A stretch of 64,000 nucleotides of DNA, from the NCBI GenBank assembly GCA_030068145.1, contig JAPJBO010000244.1, positions 1 to 64,000 on the forward strand. Direction: 5' to 3'. Of the stretch, positions 10,736 through 20,859 are shown piece by piece. Numbering within the stretch: position 1 is the stretch's first letter; every line of letters starts with the position of its first letter. The notes below the pieces were generated by a model. That model searched no databases, was not told the DNA's origin, and saw nothing but the letters and a program-made list of their open reading frames with translations. This DNA is from Diplonema papillatum. Taxonomy: Eukaryota; Euglenozoa; Diplonemea; Diplonemida; Diplonemidae. Position numbers and translations under genes: made by a program.

Positions 10736-12300
10736 CCACTGGTGGACCCCTGGCTGGCCCATGAGCGACCATGTTGACCACTGTCTGGCCCAAGAAGTGC
10801 CAAGCACAAGCATACGAGGGACGGAAACCGCAGGTGTGGGCCTTCACCGTGGTGGAGCCAGGCTAGATTCGGGGTGGCGCCCTGGGAGGGACAGGGACGG
10901 GGGTAGTCACGCCTTAGTCCCAGGGCCTCTCCCCACCCATCTGTATGTGTTCTCCTGGTCATCGCTACCGCGCTGACCTTTCCCTCAAAGCCCGCTGCCC
11001 ACTGCCCTACAAGAGACATGCTTTGCACTCTCTGAATGCCCATTGACTGTGCTCCGCTTCAGCCGACTGCTTTGGAAGAGGTACTGTGCTCCGTTTGGTG
11101 CCGACTGCCCTGCCAGAGACGTGCTTGCAGACAGAGGTCGGCCGCCGCTACTTTGGTTTTCTCTCGCGTCTTCCCAGCTCCGCCACCTTCCCAGAGGCTT
11201 GGGGAGAGCCACGTGCTCCGGCTGTAAGGGACGAGACCGAGGTGCGACGCTGGCCCCGGTCGCAATCTGTATGTGCCGGCCCGGCCCGATTAGGCCTTTG
11301 GAGTACCGCGTGAATGGCGCGATTGGGCCCACGCGCATGCAGCCTGTCTGCTCGCAGTCACGCCGGCCGGCCCGCAACCGCAACCACATTCGCTTGTGCC
11401 CACACACCAGCTCTTCTTATCGAGCTAGCGATCCAGCTAAGGAGCACAACCGAGGATCCGAGGCGGAATCATGCCCCACAGTGGCCGCACGAGAGCAGAC
11501 AGCGATGAAGGCCGCAGGGACAGGGTGTGTCAGCCACAATAACGGCAGGTTCCTCCCGCAGACGCACTACCCATCGGAATGTGACAGCGCAAGTAGGCTC
11601 GATGGAAGCACGAAGTGAAGCAGGATAGACGAGCTACGGAGACGAGACGAGTCGTGTACCAGGGGCAGGCCGGGACGATGAACCGCATGAAGCCGAAGAA
11701 AAAGTTCAAGAACGAAGCAACACCACAAGCCGCGTGCAGCCAAGCAGACCTCCCGGAACCTACGTGGGCAGTAACGAGGAGCCAACAGATGAGTGTCCAC
11801 TGAACCCCCTTGTCAATCCCACGAGGGCGTCTGACAATGGCATGCGTGACATTGCAGTGCCTAAAGGTGAGATTAGCCTCCGTTTTCAACCGCCTTGTTG
11901 TCGCCAGGGAGATCGAACCCACAAACAGAAACTTGACATCTTCGAGGACAGGGTGCCCTATCGCCTGGAACTGCCCCGCAGGGAATGCCAAAAGGCTCGA
12001 GTATTAGCTGCGCTAAATTGCAAAGGTTGCTAATACGGGAAAACGGGTACCCGAGCCCCTATGCACTCGACAACCTGCTTCCACAAGTCAGTCCGAACTT
12101 CCTCGTCCCCTGCTGCACTGCCTGGATACATCCTTTTTTCAGACGAATATGCTTCTTTTTGTTCGATATTCGATGATCGTGCCATCAGCATCTTTAGCCC
12201 CAGAAGAAAGCTCGATAATAGACACGTTGCATCGGCTAATCAGGATTGGCTGAGTGCTGTGTGTTTAATCAATTGTTACAGTACCCCCCCAATTCACCAA
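10736..12300. other. no recognisable gene; local duplications
   Basis: I find no domain-bearing frame. A repeat (family F) around 10905-10985, with CCCAGGGCCTCTCCCCACCC and TATGTGTTCTC, recurs at 59455-59525, 59730-59815 and in part near 60788. A segment with CTGCCCTRCMAGAGACRTGCTT is present twice, near 11000 and 11105. Confidence 0.5.
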
Positions 12301-12305
12301 AAGCT

Positions 12306-12420
12306 GATCGATTGTAATCGATCGTAATCGAGTGTAATCGAGTGTAATCGTTTGGATTAGAATGCAAAGAATCTGTGGCGATAATCTGCATCGCCGACGG
12401 CGCGGGGAGTGTAATCGAGC
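12306..12420 (-). mobile_element. 5'-truncated LINE 3' end
   Basis: Tail repeats GTAATCGATCG / GTGTAATCGAG are followed by about 60 bp nearly identical to the LINE 3' untranslated end at 4738-4797, containing GAATCTGTGGCGATAATCTG. A second tail repeat follows. This is typical of a severely 5'-truncated copy of the same family. Confidence 0.8.
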
Positions 12421-12679
12421 TCAAGTCGGGGTAGGTGAATTGGCTCAACTGTGCGTTTTCTTTCTTTCTTTCGACAGTTCATTTGCTTCTTTCTTTGCGA
12501 CTGAGTTGCCTTGCGTTTATCCTTGAAACAGCGGTGCTTTCACACAAGTTAGGCCTTTCGGCACGTTTAGGAGAGCTCGAACATGTGGGGGGCCGTCCTC
12601 GAAACCAAGCCAACCCGCGTACGACGCGACAGTGATTCTGAGAGACTATCGGATTTATCTCATATCCACGGAGCCACTC

Positions 12680-12765
12680 GGGTATGGAACGACGCGGGAT
12701 ACAGTTCCCCTTGCACCCGAGACGAGGCATCCTGTTGGATTGTCGGCAAAAGCAGGAATCCGCGA
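12680..12765 (-). pseudogene. diverged copy of the 3' end of the RING gene
   Basis: On the minus strand this segment reads (L)PTIQQDASSRV. The RING gene at 12898 ends in STIRQDDSSRV followed by a stop. In the copy the stop is lost. It lies about 150 bp downstream of the parent. Confidence 0.5.
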
Positions 12766-12897
12766 CGGTCGGCCGAGGACGGTGACGGGCCACCAGTTGT
12801 GAGATTGAGCCGAAAAAAGGCCGCGGGATGGAGGCTAAGGATGCGCGCCCCCCCCGCAGCCACACTGCGAAGAAGCCCCCCGGACGCACCAAGTTTG

Positions 12898-13515
12898 TCA
12901 CACCCGGGAGGAGTCGTCCTGGCGGATTGTCGAGAGAAGCATGGAGCCGTAGCCGGTGTTGCCGGCGGTGCCGGCGGGCAAAGATATGGGGGAGGTGTCG
13001 GATGGCGCCGTGAGGTTGTTGTTGGCGGGGCTGGACGACGTCGACAGCTGCGGGGACCTCAGGAGGGTGAAGGTGCCGTGGCGGGATGGGTTCGACGGCC
13101 GCGCCATGGACGAGCTGAGGGCGGGCCGCGGGATAGAGGCGAGGCTGGCGTTCCTGGGGCCCGGGCCAGACCTGCGGATCGAGGCGACGGATATCCGGCG
13201 GTCCGAAAACTCGAGGCCCGCCTGCCCCGGCCACGGCTCGTCCTTCTCGCTGTCTTCGCTGGTCGAGTCGAGGCTCGCGTCTTCGCGCAGCGGCTCGCCC
13301 CCCCCGGCGCCGTCCTCCCCGTCCAGCTGCGTCAGCTCGAGGCACAGCCGCCGCCGGATCGGCGTCCGGCAAATCGGACACCGCTTGAGCTTCGGCGCGC
13401 AGTCCGCGCACGCGCACAGGTGCCGGCAGGGCCACATCACCACTGCCTTCGGGTACTCCAAGCACACGACGCACTCCCCATCCGCCGTGGTTCCCACGTC
13501 GAATACCTTCTGCAC
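12898..13515 (-). CDS. RING-finger protein (C3HC4 type), 3' exon
   Basis: A 205-codon exon on the minus strand opens after a polypyrimidine-rich acceptor (TTTTCCCACCCGTAG at 13516-13530), so its first codon GTG is probably not a start. Residues 15-52 form a RING: CVVC, PCRHLCACADC and CPICRTPI supply Cys15, Cys18, Cys30, His32, Cys36, Cys39, Cys46 and Cys49 as likely zinc ligands. The pattern resembles the C3HC4_3 class found in MGRN1/LOG2-like and IAP-like E3 ligases. The rest is a Ser/Pro/Arg-rich, probably disordered tail. RING E3s transfer ubiquitin from E2; the substrate is unknown. The N-terminal part must lie upstream, and a possible first exon is at 16939-17121. Confidence 0.75.
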   Translation of the reverse strand: MQKVFDVGTTADGECVVCLEYPKAVVMWPCRHLCACADCAPKLKRCPICRTPIRRRLCLELTQLDGEDGAGGGEPLREDASLDSTSEDSEKDEPWPGQAGLEFSDRRISVASIRRSGPGPRNASLASIPRPALSSSMARPSNPSRHGTFTLLRSPQLSTSSSPANNNLTAPSDTSPISLPAGTAGNTGYGSMLLSTIRQDDSSRV

Positions 13516-13989
13516 CTACGGGTGGGAAAATCTTTGCAGGTGTTAGGCAGGATCTTGCATTTCATGCATGCTTGATGCTGGCACCAAGTCTTCTTCGCGG
13601 GAATGCAGCTTTTCTTTTTTGTGTTGCCGTCGATCCCGAAGGACGATCAGTGCTTTTTTCCACTTTTTCTTCGTTCTTTTGTTGTCGACGACTTCTTTCT
13701 TTACCATGGTAACTTGGACTTTTTGGTGCCGCAGAGGGGGGATTTGTGTTTGTCACACTACAATGTCTACATGTACGGGTGTGCTTTTTCATCGCTGCCT
13801 CAACGCTACGGTATGTGCTGTGTAGTTTCTTGGGGTCTCTTCTTTCCAATCTTGCAATTTTCCAACAGTGTGCGGTGCCGCCTGCAAAGGCGCATGCCGA
13901 ATCTCGGAAGCTCTAGTTCCGCTTTGGACACAAGCAGCGAACACACACGGGTCAACATGTAGAACGTGGTGGGCCCGAGACTACATCCC

Positions 13990-14175
13990 TCGAAGGAATG
14001 TAAGTTGGTGTCAGTCACAAACAGTCCCGGACATGGCTAGCCATTACTCTTAGTGAAAGTGCACCAAAGAAACAACCCACACACACATAGCCTTTACTTG
14101 CTCTAAGAGAACCCATCTAACAAAGGTCACCCGGAGACGCTTAACCCTAAAAACCGTAATCTCAGCAAACTTTAA
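13990..14175 (-). repeat. dispersed repeat family A, inverted copy
   Basis: Reverse complement of the 2632-2800 copy, with the blocks TCCCGGACATGGCTAGCC, CTCTAAGAGAACCCAT and AACTTTAACTCT in reverse order. It carries a private insertion rich in ACACACA between the first two blocks. Confidence 0.7.
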
Positions 14176-14282
14176 CTCTGAAAAGAACAGCACGTACCTC
14201 GCAAGGGTATGCACCTTTACCCGCATTCCCGACTATTACTGCGGCGCTATCCTTCCCTGTCCAAACAGCGGTCACCTGTGAT

Positions 14283-16545
14283 TGATATGTTTTTTGTGGT
14301 CCTTACCATGTCTAAGGCATATGATTGTTCATCGCTTCAGTACTCAGGTCGTGTTTCCTAACTGGCAAGAGCTTCATCGCCAGCAACACCTTTTTGACTC
14401 TCGCATCCAACTGTGACAGTGTGATGCATGGAAAGCATTACCATGTCTAAGGCATATGATTGCTCGTCATTTTAGCTCTCAGGCTGTGTTTCACCGCAAG
14501 CGAACGCATAGGTCGCTGGCGACACCCAGTCTTAACTCTCGCATTCAAGTGTGACAGTGTGATGCATGGAAAGCATTACCATGTCTAAGGCATATGATTG
14601 CTCGTCATTTTAGCTCTCAGGCTCTGTTTCACCGCAAGCGAACGCATAGGTCGCTGGCGACACCCAGTCTTAACTCTCGCATTCAAGTGTGACAGTGTGA
14701 TGCATGGAAAGCATTACCATGTCTAAGGCATATGATTGCTCGTCATTTTAGCTCTCAGGCTCTGTTTCACCGCAAGCGAACGCATAGGTCGCTGGCGACA
14801 CCCAGTCTTAACTCTCGCATTCAAGTGTGACAGTGTGATGCACGGAAAGCATTACCATGTCTAAGGCATATGATTGCTCGTCATTTTAGCTCTCAGGCTG
14901 TGTTTCACCGCAAGCGAACGCATAGGTCGCTGGCGACACCCAGTCTTAACTCTCGCATTCAAGTGTGACAGTGTGATGCATGGAAAGCATTACCATGTCT
15001 AAGGCATATGATTGCTCGTCATTTTAGCTCTCAGGCTGTGTTTCACCGCAAGCGAACGCATAGGTCGCTGGCGACACCCAGTCTTAACTCTCGCATTCAA
15101 GTGTGACAGTGTGATGCATGGAAAGCATTACCATGTCTAAGGCATATGATTGCTCGTCATTTTAGCTCTCAGGCTCTGTTTCACCGCAAGCGAACGCATA
15201 GGTCGCTGGCGACACCCAGTCTTAACTCTCGCATTCAAGTGTGACAGTGTGATGCACGGAAAGCATTACCATGTCTAAGGCATATGATTGCTCGTCATTT
15301 TAGCTCTCAGGCTGTGTTTCACCGCAAGCGAACGCATAGGTCGCTGGCGACACCCAGTCTTAACTCTCGCATTCAAGTGTGACAGTGTGATGCATGGAAA
15401 GCATTACCATGTCTAAGGCATATGATTGCTCGTCATTTTAGCTCTCAGGCTGTGTTTCACCGCAAGCGAACGCATAGGTCGCTGGCGACACCCAGTCTTA
15501 ACTCTCGCATTCAAGTGTGACAGTGTGATGCATGGAAAGCATTACCATGTCTAAGGCATATGATTGCTCGTCATTTTAGCTCTCAGGCTGTGTTTCACCG
15601 CAAGCGAACGCATAGGTCGCTGGCGACACCCAGTCTTAACTCTCGCATTCAAGTGTGACAGTGTGATGCATGAAAAGCATTACCATGTCTAAGGCATATG
15701 ATTGCTCGTCATTTTAGCTCTCAGGCTCTGTTTCACCGCAAGCGAACGCATAGGTCGCTGGCGACACCCAGTCTTAACTCTCGCATTCAAGTGTGACAGT
15801 GTGATGCATGGAAAGCATTACCATGTCTAAGGCATATGATTGCTCATCTCAGGTCGTGTTTCCTAACTGGCAAGTGCTTCATCGCTAGCAATATCTTGTT
15901 GACTCTCGCATCCAATTGTGACAGTGTGATGCACGGAAAGCATTACCATGTCTAAGGCATATGATTGCTCGTCATTTTAGCTCTCAGGCTCTGTTTCACC
16001 GCAAGCGAACGCATAGGTCGCTGGCGACACCCAGTCTTAACTCTCGCATTCAAGCGTGACAGTGTGATGCATGGAAAGCATTACCATGTCTAAGGCATAT
16101 GATTGCTCGTCATTCTAGCTCTCAGGCTGTGTTTCACCGCAAGCGAACGCATAGGTCGCTGGCGACACCCAGTCTTAACTCTCGCATTCAAGTGTGACAG
16201 TGTGATGCATGGAAAGCATTACCATGTCTAAGGCATATGATTGCTCATCTCAGGTCGTGTTTCCTAACTGGCAAGTGCTTCATCGCTAGCAATATCTTGT
16301 TGACTATCGCATCCAATTGTGACAGTGTGATGCACGGAAAGCATTACCATGTCTAAGGCATATGATTGCTCGTCACTTCAGTACCCGGGTCGTGTTTCCT
16401 AACTGGCGAATGCTTTCATCACTAGTATCTTCTGGACTCTCGCATTCAACTGCGACAGTGTGATGCACGGCACTAGCGAATGTTTTCATCACTAGAAATA
16501 CCTTCTCGACTCTCGCATGCAAGTGTGACAGTGTGATGCACGGAT
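14283..16545. repeat. 138-bp satellite array
   Basis: About 16 tandem units. Spacing of the marker GTGATGCATGGAAAGC is 138 bp through most of the array (for example 14421, 14559, 14697). Two unit types occur. The common one contains TTTCACCGCAAGCGAACGC and GGTCGCTGGCGACACCCAG. A rarer one, with TTCCTAACTGGCAAG and CTTCATCGC, is found at both edges and interspersed near 15850 and 16250. Central units are nearly identical and the outer ones diverged, as expected from unequal exchange. There is no coding frame. It may lie inside an intron of the RING gene. Confidence 0.95.
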
Positions 16546-16920
16546 CGGCAGCAGGTTGTATTTTGCCACTGGCGAATGCATATCGCCAGTGACACCTAGT
16601 CTTGACTCTGCATTCCGGAGAGACAGCAGTGCAGACACAAGCACTGTACAATTCTGGCACAGTTCAGACGCTTAAGCGGTGTGGTAAAGCTCACGTTTTC
16701 GTTTTCACCCCAACGACAACGAGGGTCAGATTAGCCTGCAGGCAGTTGATTCCCTTCGAGACGTTCCCACCAACGGTTGTCAGAAGTAGCATCAGTTTGT
16801 GATGAGGATCCTTCTTGCAGATCCGATTGGGTCTCCGTCGCCGTTCTCTGAGGTTTCCAGGGTTTGTTGTCTTTGAAAGAGAGTTAAAGTATGGTGAAAA
16901 ACGTAGCTAGTCAGTCGGTG
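16546..16920. other. no recognisable gene; satellite edge
   Basis: The last degenerate satellite pieces (to about 16610) are followed by sequence sharing GGCAGTTGATTCCCTT with a repeat at 42245-42300 and, more distantly, 63870-63930. Confidence 0.4.
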
Positions 16921-16938
16921 TCACCTGAGGAAAGGCAC

Positions 16939-17121
16939 CTGCGAGAGAAAAAATCTGGCGGCGGCACATACAGTGAAAAGATCGACAGTGCCGTGGCGGA
17001 CTACAGCGGGTACCGAGCTTCGTTCAACAGGCTGCTGGTTTTGCCGGGCGCGTCGCCGTCGGCGGCTGCGAACCTCCGACCAACGCTTGATCTTCGGCGC
17101 CCAGAAGCAGCCGGCGCCCAT
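16939..17121 (-). CDS. possible first exon of the RING gene
   Basis: A minus-strand frame starts ATG with MGAGCFWAPKIKRW, continues through an Arg-rich stretch and ends at CTCTCGCAG|GTGCC, a good donor in phase 0. Joining to the acceptor at 13516 (GTG CAG..) would keep the frame. A Gly2 start with Cys5 would suit N-myristoylation/palmitoylation, as in MGRN1/LOG2-type RING proteins. The intron (13516-16938) would contain the satellite. This is inference from frame and splice sites; the exon could be chance. Confidence 0.3.
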
Positions 17122-17302
17122 GAGCAGGGCTGCAGCGCACGTCTGTTTTTAGAGTTAAAGTTCGCTTGAAGATCCGGGGGTTTTCGGGGAAATCTTGTTG
17201 CCAGAACACGTTTCTCCAGGAACCTCATGTTGCTTTTTCGGCAACCCGCTCGATACTTTCCGGCGGGTTGGTCAGCACCGGACCCTTTCGCTGGGAACAA
17301 AA

Positions 17303-17528
17303 ATACTCGAGGGGCTGCCTTGTGCATACTTCGAAGGAGGCTAGAGGGCGAGAAACAATACAACTACAAAGTCACTTGAAAGTGGGTCTTTTTTTGTTGA
17401 ACGCTGACGCCCGCCACTGAACCCAGATTCACCTGTTGTTTCGTGTGGGCTACAGCACATTTACCTTTGATCTTTTGCAGCTGGCAGCCTCCTCAAGTAT
17501 TTCTTACAAGGCAGGTGCTTATACAAAA
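17303..17528. mobile_element. miniature inverted-repeat element, family C
   Basis: The element begins AAATACTCGAGGGGCTGCC and, about 190 bp later, carries the inverted end GGCAGCCTCCTCAAGTATTT, followed by a shared tail CAGGTGCTTATACAAAAA. Other copies are at 17853-18050, 62920-63110 and 63447-63680. Internal blocks (ACAAAGTGGGTC, TTGAACGC..ACGCCCGCCACT) are shared. It has no coding capacity, so it is MITE-like. Confidence 0.7.
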
Positions 17529-17732
17529 ATAATGCATTCGTCTTTTTGCGAACTCTTTTGCGTTGACACATCCACACGCGTATCGCCTGGTTTGCTCCTT
17601 GTGTTAGGGATCTCCAGCATACAAATGCAAACTGATGGCATGATCTTCAGTCACTCCGGATTGCGGGAGTGGTTTTGCGGTCGTTTGTGCGATCGGCCTC
17701 ACCCCCTCAATGCGGGAGATGGCACTCCCTCA

Positions 17733-17777
17733 GTGCGGGAGTGGGACCCCTCAATGAGGGAGTTGCCACTCCCGCAC
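17733..17777. repeat. nested hairpin in a GCGGGAGTGG element
   Basis: GTGCGGGAGTGG (17733-17744) pairs with CCACTCCCGCAC (17766-17777), and the loop itself contains CCCCTCAATGAGGG, a second small hairpin. A relative of this sequence lies at 33262-33345, directly beside the 8-bp TTTGCGGG array. Confidence 0.7.
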
Positions 17778-17852
17778 TTTTTCACTCCCGCGTTGTAGTA
17801 TATGGCTGCTGAAGTCCGGGCTGCACAATTCTTTGGGACACATTGCACGTGT

Positions 17853-18050
17853 TTCGGAAATACTCGAGGGACTGCCTTGTGCTCATTTCGAAGGAGGTTG
17901 GAGGGGGTTTGTTGAACGCTTACGCCCGCCACTAAACCCAGATTCACCTGTGTTTCGTGTGGGCTACAGCACATTTATCTCCTTTGATCTATCGCAACTG
18001 GCAGTCTCCTCAAGAATTTCCTACAAAGCAGGTGCTTATACAAAAAAAGG
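17853..18050. mobile_element. miniature inverted-repeat element, family C
   Basis: Second copy, with AAATACTCGAGGGACTGCC at the left, GGCAGTCTCCTCAAGAATTT at the right and the same tail. It abuts a family B repeat at 18053. Confidence 0.7.
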
Positions 18051-18052
18051 GG

Positions 18053-18240
18053 GGATTGCAAGAACGTGCTTGGAATGGGTATGTGCTCAACACCGCACTG
18101 GTCCCGTCTGCGCCGTGTTTCGGTCCTTTAAGCCACGGACACATAAGGCGGACCATCATCAGCGTGGAACCTGAGTGTCTGCAGACAGGACTGCGGTGTG
18201 AGTCTGGTTTGTCAGCGGCTGTTCGTAGCTCGTCACAGCC
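18053..18240 (+). repeat. dispersed repeat family B
   Basis: About 185 bp starting GATTGCAAGAACGTGCTTGG, with GTGTTTCGGTCCTTTAAGCC in the middle and GTCTGCAGACAGGACTGCGG near the end. Copies: 23359-23545, 56970-57140, diverged 40965-41140, and partly expanded 39824-40210. The frames predicted in it carry no recognised domain and it is most likely non-coding. Confidence 0.8.
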
Positions 18241-18680
18241 TGGACCACCCGTGCTACTAGAGCACAGGCGAATCCACGGGGAGAAGGCCCCTACAACCGT
18301 GTCTGAGCAATCAGTTAAAAAACTCAGGGCACTCGCCCTGATTGTGACTGCGACTCGCTAGGCAGCACTGACTTGTCTTCTTTTTACGGTGGCAATCTGC
18401 GAAGTAAACTCCGCAGAGCACAGTGGACATGGGGTTGCCGTATGCAGCACCAATGGTTGAAGTACCAAAAGAAATACTCGACGTAGCTGCTTCGACTCCG
18501 AATGGAAGGGGGGAAATATAGAGGTAAGGGGCAAATACAATACAAACACAATCTGATTTGTTCTTCGCTTACACCACCGTGTGTTGTTTTCTCACTCAGG
18601 ATTTTTTGACCTGTTGTGTTTGTGTGATTTGTCGTGTAGGGGTAGACCCGCATGACCTCACGTCCGTTCAACACGTGGTT
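18241..18680. other. no recognisable gene; part of an inverted repeat
   Basis: Positions about 18476-18540 are the reverse complement of 63938-64000 (ATACTCGACGTAGCTGCTTC and following), so a dispersed element lies here in the opposite orientation to its copy at the window end. Confidence 0.55.
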
Positions 18681-18686
18681 CGGTAG

Positions 18687-19265
18687 TTACAGCACTTGGG
18701 ATCCCTTCTGTTCTTTGTCGGGCAGCATCGTCGAGCATTTCCTTTCAAGCTGGCGCTTATGTAAAAAAAAGGGGGGGGGGGGGGGGGGAACCCTGCCGGG
18801 AGATACCAAGGGCAAAGTTTTGTCGAACGTGTCGACGCGCTGCGGGTCGTCGAAGTAGCACTCGGGCTTGTGCGGAGCGAGCCACCACGAGCGCGCGTCG
18901 CTCCGCCAGCACTCGTTGCTGTAGCCGGGCTCCCACTCATCGAGCTGCTCCTGGCACTGCTGGCTGCTGCTGCCGTAGCTGTTGAAGAACGTGCAGCTTT
19001 GCAGCTCGGTGCCAGTTTCGCTGATGAATCCCATGTTCCGCATGACCAGCTTGTAGTGGACGACGCCGTTGACCACGGACGGCGTGCACTGGCCGGTGCG
19101 CTTCGTGTCGGCCCCAGCTATACACGCTCCGCTCTGCGCCGTCGGGTTGAACCGCATCACGGTCGCGGCTATCAGCAGGGCCGCAATGCCCACGGGGATC
19201 ACCACGCAGAGCATGATAGAGAACACCCTGCTCGTCAGGCTCGACTGGTCCCGACGGCGAGGCAT
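18687..19265 (-). CDS. single-pass membrane protein of unknown family
   Basis: The frame starts at ATG 19265. After a basic N terminus (MPRRRDQSS), residues about 14-38 form one strongly hydrophobic helix (SIMLCVVIPVGIAALLIAA). A roughly 110-residue domain follows with at least six Cys and the aromatic block NECWRSDARSWWLAP..PECYFDD, which suggests a disulfide-bonded non-cytosolic domain. A segment of 57 bp, from the donor-like TTG|GTATCT near 18800 to the acceptor-like TTTTTTTTACATAAGCGCCAG near 18745, is in phase 0. It can be read as a tiny intron (173-residue product) or as a proline-rich insert (192 residues). That segment contains the poly-G run. I do not recognise the family. Confidence 0.55.
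   Translation of the reverse strand: MPRRRDQSSLTSRVFSIMLCVVIPVGIAALLIAATVMRFNPTAQSGACIAGADTKRTGQCTPSVVNGVVHYKLVMRNMGFISETGTELQSCTFFNSYGSSSQQCQEQLDEWEPGYSNECWRSDARSWWLAPHKPECYFDDPQRVDTFDKTLPLVSPGRVPPPPPPFFLHKRQLERKCSTMLPDKEQKGSQVL
18769..18788. repeat. poly-G homopolymer
   Basis: An uninterrupted run of 20 G on the plus strand. On the coding minus strand it reads as poly-Pro or lies in the 57-bp in-phase segment. Its length is prone to sequencing error and slippage. Confidence 0.9.
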
Positions 19266-20850
19266 CGTGGGTTTGTGCTACTAAAAGCCTGCAGCAAAGC
19301 AGCTATTCAGGATCGACCACGTGGTCCGCGTCTACGCGTCAGAAACAGTAAAATCGTAGGTGCGCGCCGGTGCTAACGCGGGCTCCCCCCTCCCCCGACG
19401 GCAAAAACACAAGGGTTTCACAGCCGCGCCCGAGGAGGGGAGAAGGCGGGGGTGGGGTGGCCGTAGCTAGACGAGGCCACTCTCTCCCCCCGGTCGGTCC
19501 CTTAACGTTTCCCCTTCTCCTGCGGTGCGGTGCTTTGTAAGACTGCTCTGCTCTGGCATATTATTATTATACAGATCGAGGTAAGAAGCGACGACTTCCC
19601 TCCTCGGGCGCGGCTCTGCTTTGCGTCAAGAAATCTTTCGGATCTTAGTTGTGGCATGCTTCTGCAATTCCCATTGACTACCGCGTCTGGTCGCGGTCTG
19701 CATCGTTCCCAGAGCCACGACAACCACCGATATGTGCGATTGATGTCACCCTCGATCAACCGCAGTTGAGCCGAGGGGCTACGTGTTGGGAACTGTGTTG
19801 TGTGCTGCTGACCGCATGTGGGCCTCGCATAAGGAGCTGCGCGACGCGCAAACTGTGCTTGCCAGTAAGTCATTTTGGTGGAACACCGGTCGAGGGATGC
19901 TCCGGAATCCAGCCAGAAAAGAAAGGGAAAAGATAGCAAACCCAAGAACCAACAAGCGAAATTCGGGGAAGCTTGCTCATGGCAGAGTTATGCAGTGCAG
20001 GGGGGGGGGGAGCATGCGAAGCTAGCGGGTTATCAACAGCTTAGAAAGAGGTTTAGTACGGCGCTTTCTTTTGTTCGTGCGCACCAGCGGAACTCACCTG
20101 CTCCTCGGTAAGTTGCATGGATGCCTGCATCGGTACGATGCCAACCACTATTTTTCGGACCAGCAATTGCACCGCTAACACAGGGTAACACTACATGCAA
20201 CGCACGCGACGCAGAGCGCTGCTCCTTTTTAGGACTAACCAATGCACCCAATGTACTGAGAAAGGCTAAAAAAGACGCAGGATGGCGTGTTTTTGGGTGG
20301 TTGTTCAGAATTCCCAACCTGTCACCGAAGCAGGGGGTAACAAACAAGCGATCCGCCGCTTCGCCGTCCGCACTCCGTTCCAGAAGTGCTCGCGAAGTTG
20401 AACCTTGATTCCCACGGAGATCGGCAGCGTGCTGTGGGATAGTGATTCAAACGACCGGTCGTACGTGCTCCCTCGTCAAAGGTGAGACTGTTGAGACGAA
20501 CTCGCATTCGACAACAGCCCTGCCAACCTCGTTGGACCGGTAGCCGACTGCTCTGCTCTGGCATATTGATATTATTCAGATCGAGGTAAGAAGCGACGAC
20601 TTCCCTCTTCGAGCACGAGAACTACCGGGCGAGATGGCATTGGTTTACAGCAGTGGACTACGACGTACCTGAGCATCTTGGCCCCCACGCTCATGTCCTT
20701 GCGTATTGAAGTCAATTTGTTGACGAGATGAGCACAACGCCATTCCATGGTTGGTTTCCATCAACTCCCGTGCGTCGGCGGTACAGCCTTTTTTTTCTTC
20801 AGCCCGCTTGCCAGCACCTGGCCAAGTCGACTTTGTGCCTAGATGATTTC
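19266..20850. other. no recognisable gene; one duplicated segment
   Basis: A 70-bp segment, CTGCTCTGGCATATT..ATTCAGATCGAGGTAAGAAG, is present at 19541-19612 and again at 20550-20620, about 1 kb apart in the same orientation. A 12-bp palindrome GACCACGTGGTC with an E-box core lies at 19316-19327, about 50 bp upstream of the membrane-protein start. Confidence 0.5.
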
Positions 20851-20859
20851 GAGAGGCTC

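Noticed and set aside
12479-13474. 331-codon minus-strand frame overlapping the RING exon
   Set aside because: Out of frame with the RING motif and without domain signal; the RING frame is preferred.
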